Origin: Astropecten irregularis
Taxonomy: Eukaryota > Echinodermata > Asteroidea > Paxillosida > Astropectinidae
Assembly: GCA_963971285.1 (NCBI GenBank)
Contig: OZ020258.1
Span: 15,827,390-15,891,389, forward strand
Direction of reading: 5' to 3'
Length of the DNA: 64,000 nucleotides
Below are positions 1 to 10,391 of the stretch, one piece after another. A model generated the notes under the pieces. The model saw only the letters and a program-made list of their open reading frames with translations. It had not been told where the DNA came from and ran no database searches. The stretch's first letter is position 1; every line of letters begins with the position of its first letter. Made by a program: the position numbers and the translations under genes.

Positions 1-1341
1 TTTAGTGTCATGTTTTTGACAATTCACTGCGGCTGTTTGAATTTAATCAAATTCAACTAAATTTGGTACAAAGTTTCTGACTTGAGTGTTGCCTTTTTTG
101 TCATAACCAAATAAGTAGTCACGTGTCACGAATGTCACATAGAGGGTTAGTAACGCGTGTCGCAATCAATTAAATGGACCCATAGTTTGCGTTTGTGACT
201 CAACATTATTTTGAACTCATCATTGTTCAAACAGTGGCGATGCTCAAATATTCATTGGTTAAACGCTCATATCTAATAGTTTTTCTTTTATAGACTAATC
301 CTTCTAATAATGAAGGACCGACACTTGATATTGTCCAACATCAATTCGTCGGAATGTTTATATCGTAAAAATACATGACAATAAAATTCACATTGTACAA
401 CCGAAACAGGCAGTGTCATGTGGAAACTTGGAAAAGCGTTGTATTTCAGATGTACGAGATACAAATGCTTTTAATATCAGAATGGTCTTCCTTTGGAGGT
501 CAGTTTTGACGTCATTTATTGATTCATTGAACATCTTTGTATGGGTGCAGGCTTTGGCCTTGCTTGGATGGGATGGACATTTTAATCAGGCTCTACAACA
601 CACAAGACAAGTCTATAGGCTATAGGGAGGACTACAAGGACGTATGGGTCACTATGCGTTCTTTTTTTAGTACGGTCAGTTTGCATGGGGTGATATCATA
701 TGGCGAAAGGGTGGCCTAATAGGAGAGGTGGGCGTGTTGACCAAGCCCAAATCCCATCACTATCTACCGTCAACAAACTGTAATGTTATTTAGCCTAACG
801 TGTAAGTGTTTTCCTCGGACGAATATTAATTCATATGGTACATGTATATCAAATAACATTTGAGAGCACCAGGGATTAAATAGCTATTTGACTTAAAACT
901 GACGCAACTTCATCGGGAGCCTATGCCAAGCCTGAAATGCGACCGGCAAATGCCGGGTAACCTTTTTTTGTGATGATACGGTGCGTTATACATTGTAATT
1001 TCAACGCATTATATCAAGACTGCTGATCCCTGCACCTCGATCAATTTACTTAAGGCCTGGTTTATATACCCATTAGGTCTACAGTGACCAACTATACATG
1101 TCCTTAATGCCAGCCAAGCCTCGTATAATTATTTCACTGTTAATTGAATGGCACTTAATGTAGTAAACGTTTCTGATCTTTATATTGGTAACAAGATGAA
1201 TACATCTGAACTGATACCATGTTACTAATGGTAAATGCAAGATCATTTTTTTTTTATCATCACTGCATTGAGCTGAATAATGACTTTTGATGATGTACGA
1301 AACTCAGTTTACTTTGCCGCTTGAAAACCAGGAAAAATCAT
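1..1341. other. Intergenic, nothing recognised
   Basis: AT-rich sequence with only short chance ORFs (for example 413-625 and 537-719, which overlap in different frames and resemble no family). No repeat family seen elsewhere in the window was recognised here. Confidence 0.5.
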
Positions 1342-1347
1342 TTTATT
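1342..1347 (-). terminator. AATAAA poly(A) signal for the neurensin-like gene
   Basis: The minus strand reads AATAAA about 210 bases after the stop codon. It is the nearest canonical signal downstream of the coding exon. Cleavage site not determined. Confidence 0.5.
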
Positions 1348-1554
1348 GGGATACGCCTGTATAGAAAGTTGAGTTTTTACTCAGTGTCCATGATTTTGCT
1401 TCAGTCCCATTCCTTCAGTCTCGTTGCATGTCTTCCACGCTCCTGCTATGTACAGTTTCGAATTGAAGGGATATCATAAGAGCCATGTACCTGTACTTTA
1501 CAGGTGCATGCTTCTGGCTATGTTATATTCAGAGTAGAATTGGGTATATGTATA

Positions 1555-2421
1555 TTATTGCTGGACACTGACAACCCCCTTGCCTGCAATAACAGCCTCC
1601 CCCTTCGCCCTCTCTGGTTGAACATTGGTCAGTGCCGAGGTGTACGGTATACCGTCTTCAGCAGACTCTTGCTGGGACGCTATTGGCATGTACGGAGGGA
1701 AGGTGTTCTCGGCATCAACCTTGATCTCATCCCGGTAGGATTCATCGTCGGTTGCGAACGAGAAGCTGGGAACGAGGAGTGAGATTGCAATGATAAGACC
1801 ACCGGTGCACATCATGATCAAGCCAGCTAGCTTGGCTGAGTCCAGTTTGTGATTGAACTGCCGAGCTTCTTCATCTACTACAGCGACGTCTTCATTGTAG
1901 CCAAGAATCTCCTTCCTTGGAGTGATGAAGTAACCCACGACCAGGGCTAGGATGGCTAGGATTAAGATATTCAGACCAACCCAAGCCCCGGCCTTCCACC
2001 ACACCGGTGAGCAGCAGGCTCCAAGACGCCGTCGCTTCCTCGCTGCCAGGTCTGCTAGTGGATGCTCCTCTTCGTCGCAGCAGTAAATGTCGTCTCGGTC
2101 CTTGAAGGCTGGGTCTGCCTCGTAGAACTTGTGCAGGTAGGATTTGACACCGAAGGAGTCGGTGCTGGCTGGGGAATCTATGTAAGACTTGTCGCTATTC
2201 TCGCTCTCAGAGACACTCTCTAGCCTGGGAGGACGGGTCAGCTTACGGCGAGACGCAGCCTGTGACACAGCAGCACTACTGATAGCACCTGGAGAAACTG
2301 GTTGTACGGGCGCTGGTTTAGGGACTGGAGGGCGAGGTCTAACGACGCTGCCTGATTCAGGACCCATCATCGGTGCCGTCCCTCCATGTACACCAGTATC
2401 TGATGTAGCTGGAGGCTCCAT
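1555..2421 (-). CDS. NRSN-like: Neurensin-like two-pass vesicle membrane protein
   Basis: A single uninterrupted 288-residue coding exon. The core aligns by eye with vertebrate neurensin-1/-2: a GVKSYLHKFYE block (residues 91-101) matches the family's YGVRSYLHQFYE. A tryptophan-lysine entry into TM1 follows (about 143-165, ending VVGYFITPRKE), then VVDEEARQFN (181-190) and LAGLIMMCTGG, which begins TM2 (about 197-220). Neurensins are neuronal small-vesicle proteins linked to neurite outgrowth; a neuronal vesicle role here is inferred from the family. It is longer than vertebrate neurensin-1 (about 195 aa) because of a Pro/Ala/Ser-rich N-terminal tail (1-90) and a longer acidic C-terminus. An Arg/Lys cluster and a CC pair (113-137) precede TM1. 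The start is supported by an in-frame TAG in the same exon upstream and no earlier in-frame ATG. A splice acceptor at 2514-2515 (minus) lies just upstream, so the 5'UTR is probably split. Confidence 0.88.
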   Translation of the reverse strand: MEPPATSDTGVHGGTAPMMGPESGSVVRPRPPVPKPAPVQPVSPGAISSAAVSQAASRRKLTRPPRLESVSESENSDKSYIDSPASTDSFGVKSYLHKFYEADPAFKDRDDIYCCDEEEHPLADLAARKRRRLGACCSPVWWKAGAWVGLNILILAILALVVGYFITPRKEILGYNEDVAVVDEEARQFNHKLDSAKLAGLIMMCTGGLIIAISLLVPSFSFATDDESYRDEIKVDAENTFPPYMPIASQQESAEDGIPYTSALTNVQPERAKGEAVIAGKGVVSVQQ

Positions 2422-2515
2422 CCTCCCTTGATCTGAATATCTGATTGGAGATGGCGTCTGGAGATGTCCTACGTCACTGACAGTGAAGCAAACTCGAGCA
2501 CCCTATGTCCATGCT
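2422..2515 (-). promoter_or_regulatory. 5'UTR part of the neurensin-like exon, with splice acceptor and small upstream ORF
   Basis: Reading the minus strand, a T-rich tract ending TTCTACAG marks a good 3' splice site, putting the exon start at 2513. Between it and the ATG is an out-of-frame ATG that opens a 12-codon upstream ORF (ending TGA), and an in-frame TAG that rules out an N-terminal extension within this exon. The UTR sequence further upstream must come from at least one separate exon. Confidence 0.55.
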
Positions 2516-3217
2516 GTAGAACAAACAAAAACAAACGTACAACATTAATGTTTTAACCTATACGGCTTGATCGACACTGTGTAATTCATCACCGGACCTG
2601 TATGCCCACGTGACGTGGTAAAAACGTGTAACTACTGTAACCCTCTCCTTCTGTAGCCTGATAATGGTACAGAATCGGTCACCATTCTGCATGTATTCTA
2701 ACAAACAGTAGGCTGAAGTTAACAAATTGAACCATGATGTAAATTAATCATAAATAAATACATTATAATCTTGGCTGAGGATTCGTGCACATTGTACACA
2801 TCTGCGCCTTAAATGCAACGAGTATCCAATACCAAGGAAGACACACAAATATTAACTTCAATATCAGGCCACTCTCTACCACGGAATTAAGCACAGGAAA
2901 GTGCCGTATCCAGGGTCTTAGGAGCCCCGGGGTTATTAGTAAGTTTAATATTGCTGAGGAATATTGAATTATGAAAAATTCCTGGACTGTATAATCCGTA
3001 AACAGCAAAGTGGTGGATAATTCAAATGCTGCACGCTTTACCATGCATAAACAGTTATCTTGTCTTGATAACACGGCGTGCAATACTCCCAGTGAAATAC
3101 CACCACTTACAACATCTGCAGCCCCATATACTCCTATAGCTGCAAAAGCTCTTAAGAAAAAGTTGGAGTTTGTAGTGCATTATGCGGCTCTAACGTGTGT
3201 TACATTCTGAGAACTTT

Positions 3218-3251
3218 GACGTTTCGAGCATTAGACTCTGATCCTCTTCAG
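3218..3251 (-). repeat. Degenerate hammerhead-like repeat motif
   Basis: The minus strand reads CTGAAGA, then about 19 bases, then GAAACGTC. This is the spacing of the conserved hammerhead boxes CUGANGA and GAAA around stem II, but the intervening bases pair poorly here. Other, better paired copies are at 50798-50831 and 59435-59468. Likely a decayed retroelement-derived sequence. Confidence 0.4.
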
Positions 3252-3894
3252 GGAAAATGCCACTGACATTACTGACATTACACATTCAATTGCAGACCAA
3301 ATGGGACATCAAAACATCGAAATTGATGTGCATGGGAGATAGGACGAAAATTGAATTGTTTTGTTCGTTTTACATGCACATTTTGATTAGAAATTTCGGT
3401 GGGATTGAAAAACCTTTCATTTTGTTTTCATATAAAACGTAGAATAATAATTTGCCTCGAGTCACGCAACCGAATCCTGTTGATCTTCTCATACACATGG
3501 TAACGTACACACGCAAATGACCAAATAGCTTCCATCTTGTTGCCATAGTAACGATTGAATGTTATCAGAGGTTATTTTCCCTTCTCTGTGCCGGTCTTTC
3601 CAATAATGGTCGTCTGGCTGCTTAATTAATTGCTTTTGGAGTCTACCTTTACAATTGAATTAAACATGAATTTTGTTTAACAGATAAATGGCCTTGCCAG
3701 TCTACATGCTATTAAAGAGCATTATAAACGAAAACATATCAGTAAAATCTGAATATAAAATAGAATGTTCGTCATAAAAACTAAACAAAATTACTTGAAT
3801 AATTTAATAATACGAAATGTATAAAAATGAACAATAAAACACAGGTATAATACATGATTGGTAAACGTCACAGAAGAGTAGTTATACACTTTGT

Positions 3895-4212
3895 CTGATC
3901 AAACATGTACATGTAATAGTTGTAAACCTGTGAAAATCAGGCTGAGCTCAATCGGACACCTGAGTCACCAGAAAATAACGAAAACCAACTGAAATATTCT
4001 TATAAAACATGAAGAATGGTTTTGATCTTACCTCGAGATCAAAACTGTTTTCGGGCTTTGTTTTACTAATTTACGGATAAATAAACAATTTCATGCGATT
4101 TTCACGGTACGTTTTTACCAGTACCATCTTCATACCCCGAAAGTTATTCGTAAATCTATGAACATTTCTGTTTGGATCTGTAACCAATCCTGTATACTGT
4201 ACCTTTAAAGTA
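3895..4212 (-). mobile_element. MITE-like element, family B (reverse copy)
   Basis: Ends read as the complement of AAAGGTACAGTATACAGGAT on the right and a TTTGTCTGATC-type end on the left. The interior matches copies at 15113-15430, 22531-22805 and 62345-62578. The half containing 'aacatttctgtttgg' and 'ttcataccccgaaagtta' is shared with family A elements, so A and B are related subfamilies. No coding capacity, hence non-autonomous. Confidence 0.6.
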
Positions 4213-5261
4213 AAAAAAAAAATATAAAGCAAATATCAAACCAAATAAATTTCAAATATGAAATTGCTACTTTTATATTATATTGCTTTCCTTATACATT
4301 CGCCGCATTATAATTTCTTTCCTTCTTGCTCTTATCTTTCATGCTGTTCATAATTCTTTCATATTCAGCTGTTTTTGATAGGGATGGCTTGGTTATCATT
4401 TTGCAATAACTGACATGAAGGATCTGCATTATGCATTTTGTCCGATATCGATGCATTAAATATCCACCCACGCCACTATCTGAAGCTAAAGTATTGATGG
4501 AGTATGATCACCCAGCAGGAAATAATTAACAGAATTATAAGTGAAGCAATGTGAGCACTGCACAACGCACTGAATATTTAATCATACACCGATTAGAAGT
4601 GTTTGTCGCTTCTTTTTTTTAATTGTGCATTGTGCATCATACATGTACATGCATTACATGCTTTACCATACAATTGATCAGTTTAGTTATTTTTCTTTTA
4701 TTCGAAACGCACATTTTGTTCTAATGCCTATAGAAGCAATCATAATACACATAATTTTCTCAGTGTTCTTCTTTGGAAATCTCACAATTTGGTTTGCGAG
4801 AGAAATTTGTGTAGTTTGAAAAACGATGCGTTGAAAGCGTCTTTCGTCAGCAGCTAGGCAAACCGATATGCACATTACGCGTCCTCTAGGCTAACCTAAA
4901 TTTGGTGTAAGTTTAACGAACCTTTCTCTTTCGATACAATCATTAAGAGGTAATAACTGGCCTTCCATTGTTTGAACTATGGCGACTGTGCTGTTTAGCA
5001 ATACAATAATGTTGTTAGTAATCGATTGGCATGGTAACACATGCGTGATACCATGAATTTTGATATGGACAGTTCGCTTGCACAACAAACAGTATATATG
5101 TTGGTGATATAGTATTTGCCAATTTGAATACGGTTATTACGGAAGGCAGTGTTGTGAAGTACTTTTTTTTTACGAGTACGGGTATATGCGACTACCATAC
5201 TTTCCATTAATACGAATACGTTGCTATGTGTACGAGATAAAGGAAAAAAGTAACAAGTACG

Positions 5262-5930
5262 GGTAAGCTTTTCCACGAATACCAGTACGAGTACCTTTCC
5301 ATGAGTGCGAGTACCAGTGCGAGTACCTTTCCATGAGTGCGAGTACCGGTACAAGTACCAGTGCGAGTGAGTACCGGTACCTTTCCATGAGTGCGATTAC
5401 CAGTGCAAGTACCTTTTCACCAGTACGAGTACCTTTCCATGAGTGCGTGTACCAGTGCGAGTACCTTTCCATGAGTGCGAGTACCGGTACAAGTACCAGT
5501 GCGAGTGAGTACCGGTACCTTTCCATGAGTGCGAGTACCAGTACGAGTACACTGTAATTAGTGCGAGTACCGGTACGAGTACCAGTACGAGTACACTGTG
5601 ATTAGTGCGAGTACCGGTACGAGTACCAGTGCGAGTACCTTTCCATGAGTGCGATTACCAGTGCAAGTACCTTTTCACCAGTACGAGTACCTTTCCATGA
5701 GTGCGTGTACCAGTGCGAGTACCTTTCCATGAGTGCGAGTACCGGTACAAGTACCAGTGCGAGTGAGTACCGGTACCTTTCCATGAGTGCGAGTACCAGT
5801 ACGAGTACACTGTAATAAGTGCGAGTACCGGTACGAGTACACTGTAATTAGTGCGAGTACCAGTGCGAGTACCTTTCCATGAGTGCGAGTACCAGTACGA
5901 GTACCTTTTCATCAGTGCGAGTACCAGTAT
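5262..5930. repeat. GTAC-rich minisatellite
   Basis: About 670 bases of tandem, higher-order repeats built from GAGTACC, CAGTGC, GTACCGGTAC and CTTTCCATGAGTGC blocks. Longer units of roughly 130-250 bases recur, for instance the segment holding 'gtgcgattaccagtgcaag' appears near 5390 and again near 5650. Because each block contains GTAC palindromes, both strands look similar and several frames stay open; the peptide repeats in them (WKGTRTG-like, STGTSTSASEY-like) are artefacts of the repeat. Confidence 0.9.
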
Positions 5931-6015
5931 TGCAACACTGCTACAAGCTACCTCTGACTAACTTTAATGACAAACAGTTTCATTTGAACATGAGGTAACT
6001 AATAGAGACTAGGCC

Positions 6016-6353
6016 CTATACATTTTTCGCTCCTAACGCGTTCAAACCGCCACGGTCAAATTGATTAACTGGTACGGCTTCTACGATCTTTGAATGATCG
6101 AAAGAAGATATGCAAGATGACAACATAATGACGAGAATGAATACATCATGCACGTTTTTGTTTCCATAAATCATAAACAATGCATAAATCATAAACAATG
6201 CAATAAATCATAAACAATGCATAGATATCGAGGCCACTCAATGGTCGACAGAACACACACTGTCGGGCCATGCAGACACCGAGTGTGAAACTAAACACAT
6301 GCTGTTAATAACACTTTTAATATTCATGGTTTTATTAAATGCAGCGCAGGTTT
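6016..6353. other. Short AT-rich spacer with a direct repeat
   Basis: A 15-base segment, 'ataaatcataaacaatgc', is repeated in tandem three times around 6165-6222. No gene is supported in the flanking sequence. Confidence 0.4.
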
Positions 6354-6708
6354 AAGGGTAGTATTATACTTTGGTAGCATATCGAAACAGAAATCTTCAC
6401 AGATTTACCTATTACTTACAGTGTATGGTTGATGGTGGTAGAAACATACCGTTAAATATGTCTGCCTGAAATGCTGTATTTATCCTGACAAGAGTAAAAT
6501 CAGTGACCAAAATTATTTTTTATCTTTTAAAGATAAAAAATAAAAGAGAAAAGACTTAAGAAATACTGTGGCCGTTTTTCACTGTTTTCTCAAAAAGTGG
6601 GCACCGTATGGGACTGATTTTTTCACAGATGACTGTTACTGTATCTTCCTTGATATTTTTGCCCATGAATCTGTATTTCTGTGACATAAACCAAAGTATG
6701 AAATCTTT
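6354..6708 (+). mobile_element. MITE-like element, family A
   Basis: About 350 bases with terminal inverted repeats of the type AAGGTA..ATCATACTTTGGT at one end and ACCAAAGTATGAT at the other. The interior contains the diagnostic blocks 'ctgcctgaaatgctgtattt', 'tttttcactgttttctcaaa' and 'gtgggcaccgtatgggactg'. Other copies: 13600-13852 (partial), 17564-17873 (reverse), 36385-36560 (partial, reverse), 42764-43108, 56588-56940 and 63629-63982 (reverse). No ORF of its own; presumably mobilised in trans by a DNA transposase. Confidence 0.7.
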
Positions 6709-6788
6709 GAAGAGTGAATTATTTCCATTTTTCTTGTTAAAATGTACTTGATGTTATTGTTTATTCGTCGAGGAGATAGAATTATGCA

Positions 6789-6952
6789 AACAATTCATTG
6801 CCCTTCAACGACGTAGATAAGCACTATAAGTGCCTTTTGGGTGCACATGAAAAGAATCGTGCCCTGCTGGCTCAGGTGGGATTCGAACCCATGACCTCCT
6901 GCTTGGTGTATATAAAGTGCTAATCTACGTCGTTGAAGGGCAATAAATTGTT
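6789..6952 (-). repeat. Hairpin element enclosing a tRNA-like fragment
   Basis: Inverted arms of about 30 bases (centred on CCCTTCAACGACGTAGAT and its complement) flank a segment whose minus strand contains a tRNA B-box, GGGTTCGAATCCC (6878-6890), preceded by an anticodon-arm-like CAAGCAGGAGGTCAT. It cannot fold as a complete tRNA, so I read it as a tRNA-derived repeat rather than a functional gene. Confidence 0.55.
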
Positions 6953-7367
6953 TTCATAAAATAATCTTTACTTCTTTTCTGGTCTTTAAACCGAACATGA
7001 ATTACTATTGCAAAAAGTTAACGAAAAAGAACTTACACTTATATCTTACCAATAGGTTGCAAAGTAGAATGACGCTTAAAATTGAATTCATTTTCGGATC
7101 TTTCAATGTAATGACACTTTTCATTTATCATTATTTTTCATTTTCTGTAAAAGAGGGAATTTAAGATGTCACTGTCGAGTGTTGATCTCGGAAATTCGGC
7201 CATCTGTGAATAATGTGCATTTGATGGTTACTGACTGGCATCCATTAGTGTTTCAATTCATAATCTGCATCCAACATCTCAGAATTGTCGAACCTTCTAG
7301 CTATTAAGTCCATTACCATAATGTATCACCACATTCGGAAAGAGAAGTATTCATGATATTCTTGAAG

Positions 7368-7656
7368 TATCGTAATGAATACAAAGGTCCTCAAGCCATA
7401 GCCACATAGCAACGAATAGGTGATGAATATCATCATCTGATGGCATGTTTTACACTATTAACATTCAGAGGTTTTCCATCTTATCTCGCGTTCTTAAACA
7501 CGAGATATCAACATTGTTTTTGTTCACTTGTCTTACTCCTTTTTTGGATAAACATTTACTGTAATGAATACTAAGGTGCTCAAAGCATAGCGACATAGCA
7601 GCGAATTAACATTTTGAAGTGGACATTTTCCATCTTATCTCGCGTTCTTAAACACC
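7368..7656 (+). repeat. Diverged direct duplication
   Basis: Two segments, about 7368-7505 and 7556-7656, share 'gtaatgaatac', a 'catagc..catagca.cgaat' block and the perfect string 'tttccatcttatctcgcg'. They look like a local duplication or two copies of one repeat. No ORF. Confidence 0.6.
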
Positions 7657-8307
7657 AGCCTGTTTTATACATGAGAAACGCCTAAGATATAGCTGTTTTA
7701 CATTAGATTGTATTTCGGGAGTGACTCTTTCAACTTGTTTGTACTTTTGCAAAACATCAATGTACGCCCACAATATTCCGTTGCCTTCAGCATGGAGGAA
7801 ACGGCTTTGCAATCTACAATTAATGAGTAAGCAGTACGGTCATTATAAGATGTGCGTGCATTGACGCAGTATCAGCCTATGCCTGGTATTAAGTACGTAG
7901 GTAGGTGTGTACGTGTAGGCAGTTTTTCAAGGATAAGAGCGTGGGTGTCTTCCAAGCCTGCATAAGAGTCAGTTCACAAACATTCATTATCAGGAGATGG
8001 CACGATCTTACAGTTAATTAATGGTTCATTCGTTTTACTACAGTTCGTGGGGATGCCTGTTCAATTATGCAAACAAAACCATTTTATTTGGACACAAATT
8101 TGTTATGTACTTAAAGCAGTACCTGCTTTTATGTTATTTGTACATTATTGGTGGTTTATTGGTTTATTGTATGCTACACACAATATGCCCGACCTGACTT
8201 GTGAATTTGTGTGTATTTAGTTTAATTTGTTGATTTCAAACCTAAGTACGTGACCAAAACTTTTGAAAATGTGCTGGTGTTTAGTAATCCTCTGTACCAT
8301 TGTGAAA

Positions 8308-8512
8308 CACATCTTGTTGTTTTGTTTTTATTTATTTCTTCGTTGTCGTTATTGTTGATGGCATTGTTGTTGTATTTGCTGTAATTGTTGTCGTTGTTTC
8401 AATTGTCTTTGTATTGTTTCATTGTCCTTGCCATTGTCCTTACTATTGTCATTGCCATTTTTCTTGCCATTGTTGTTTTCATTGATGTTGTTGTAGTTGT
8501 TTGTTGTTGACG
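8308..8512 (+). repeat. TTG/ATTG-rich low-complexity tract
   Basis: Imperfect tandem runs of TTG and CATTGTC(C/A)TTG(C/T) units. No coding meaning apparent. Confidence 0.65.
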
Positions 8513-9988
8513 TTTTGAATATTTCTAATTTTCAAGGAGACTAATTTCATTTTGATTTGAAGCCGGCAAATCAGTGTGCGTGCATTCTCAAATCATGATA
8601 GCAGATGGTATAGGCCTATGTAACATTGACATGTGGACAAATCAGTTTGTCACGACATGTAAGCTTGTCATTCAGTTTCAAGGTTATCAACCTCATCCTC
8701 AGTACTTTATTCCTACATGCTCGTTCACCTGTACTAATTACTATCGAGATATCCTGTACGTGTAACAAAATTATTCATTTTCATGGTATTCTCGAGAAAT
8801 GATTAGCATAGGCCCTATTGATATAACATTGATTGATCGACACGGTATTTTAATTAATGCATTCAACGAAATACTTTAATGACCATTATCGCACACACAA
8901 GAAACAACATACACACGCATGAATCCAGCAAAATTTTATGAAATGACGTTAATACATAATTATTTTGCGCTTGCAGACTGATCAGACTTTGTAAACAGGT
9001 GTAGTATGAATAAAACACGGCCTTAGCGTCATATATCACACCATGGTAACAAGAAACAAAATCCCCAGACAAATATGAATAAAAACCGAATAAAGAGCCA
9101 AAAACAAACACACAATCAAACAAAAACTTATGGTTATTCTCCCATCTCCCCCTTCCCCAATTTAAATAATTAAAGGATCAACTTGATATTGCCTTAAGAA
9201 TAAAATCCTCATAAAAATCAATGAAGGACTCAATTCCTTGTTTCTCGTGAGATTCATCACGGGTTCGTCACACGTGGCTACGCGGAAAACAGCAGAGGGC
9301 TGTGAATAATTGATGACCGTGTGCAATAAGATTCATGACTGCGTTATATGACAACACAATATTGTGTCCTTTGTGCAGACGTAAGGAAGCACAATAACAT
9401 ACATGACATGCTTGGCTGAGAATTAAATAAGATAATAAAACCCATGAAACATATGCCCAACGTTCCGTGTCACCTATATTGCTGCATGCTCACGTACTTT
9501 ACTGAATTCAACTTAGAGAATTATTGTCAATATATGAATCGCCCAAATACAGTTCTTTGATTTGTCATCAATGATTAAATATAACAGATGTATATGGTGG
9601 ATAATCATATTCATGATTTTTTAACCATTAAGAGCAAAATTGTGATGACAAAGCCATGATCAAATATGAAAACAAGGCACTCACTGCTCTGTACAAACAT
9701 TGACCTGGACAATTCTGCATAGATCAGTGTGAATACACGCACACCCTCACACAAAATGGCTGCCACATTAATAATATCATAACCCCATTTTACCTTTTGA
9801 TCGGTAAACCAGAAGATAGAGATCTCTCAGTACATCATCCCTGGGAAGACGACCTCCTCAGCTGCTCATAAAAACAGAATCCGTGTTTCTTGGGTAAGAT
9901 CACAACAGTGCGATTCCCAATATCCAATCCTGTGATGTAGTATCAACAACCACCTGAGATAATAATTCTATTTTTCTTGCTTCCTTAC

Positions 9989-10280
9989 AGCAGGTCGTTG
10001 TTGATGGACTGAAGATGCACTGCAGCCTAATTCAACCTGAGAAATCAAGCATCGTACATGGATACCATATTGCTCTGCTCTCTCGGTGTCTGTGATATTC
10101 AAGGCGAAATCTGTGGTAGTGTGAAATGGCGGCAACGGCGCTGCACACGAAGCCGCGCTGCGCTGGTTCGTGCTCGCTCTTGCCGACTGCGAGCGAATAA
10201 ATTGCTCGTCAGGGGCCAAGAGACCTCATTGTAATAATTATCGCTCATGGAGACTCCAATCGCTCGCTTATAATTCGCCA
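9989..10280 (-). promoter_or_regulatory. CpG-rich block, candidate promoter or first non-coding exon
   Basis: From about 10120 to 10210 the sequence is unusually rich in CG dinucleotides and GC against an AT-rich background. On the minus strand a donor-like GTAAGG begins at 9988, so a 5' non-coding exon here could splice to the neurensin-like exon acceptor at 2514-2515. The same bases read on the plus strand form a pyrimidine tract plus TTACAG, i.e. an acceptor, so the direction is ambiguous. Assignment to the neurensin-like gene is inference. Confidence 0.3.
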
Positions 10281-10391
10281 CGGCTTGAGTGGACATTGGA
10301 TTGTTCCATCGCAGAGCAGAGTAGAGGGACGACTGTGAGGAGAAATGAATCGATAATGGTACCATCCGATGATTTGTCATTTGTCCATTAA

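Larger units (their letters stand above)
2516..5259. other. Intergenic region without a supported gene
   Basis: Apart from the hammerhead-like motif (3218-3251) and the family B MITE copy (3895-4212), I see only AT-rich unique sequence. Open frames such as 2763-3083 (minus), 3010-3210 and 4625-4819 (plus) are short, biased by base composition and resemble no known protein. Confidence 0.5.
6953..9988. other. Intergenic region
   Basis: Contains the duplication at 7368-7656 and the TTG-rich tract at 8308-8512. Otherwise AT-rich sequence with short frames only (8574-8765 plus, 8863-9123 minus) that show no family resemblance and no splice context. Confidence 0.4.

Noticed and set aside
1504-2431. 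Plus-strand frames opposite the neurensin-like coding exon (1504-1782, 2189-2431)
   Set aside because: Antisense shadows of a real coding exon.
2763-3083. 106-codon minus-strand frame upstream of the neurensin-like gene
   Set aside because: Low-quality composition, no similarity recognised, and a competing plus-strand frame over the same bases.
5224-5912. Repetitive open frames on both strands
   Set aside because: Produced by the GTAC-rich minisatellite, not genes.
5262-5930. CRISPR-like regular repeat array
   Set aside because: No unique spacers, eukaryotic context, and the units are contiguous minisatellite repeats.
6878-6905. Possible tRNA on the minus strand
   Set aside because: Only the B-box and part of the anticodon arm are tRNA-like; it sits between inverted arms of a repeat.
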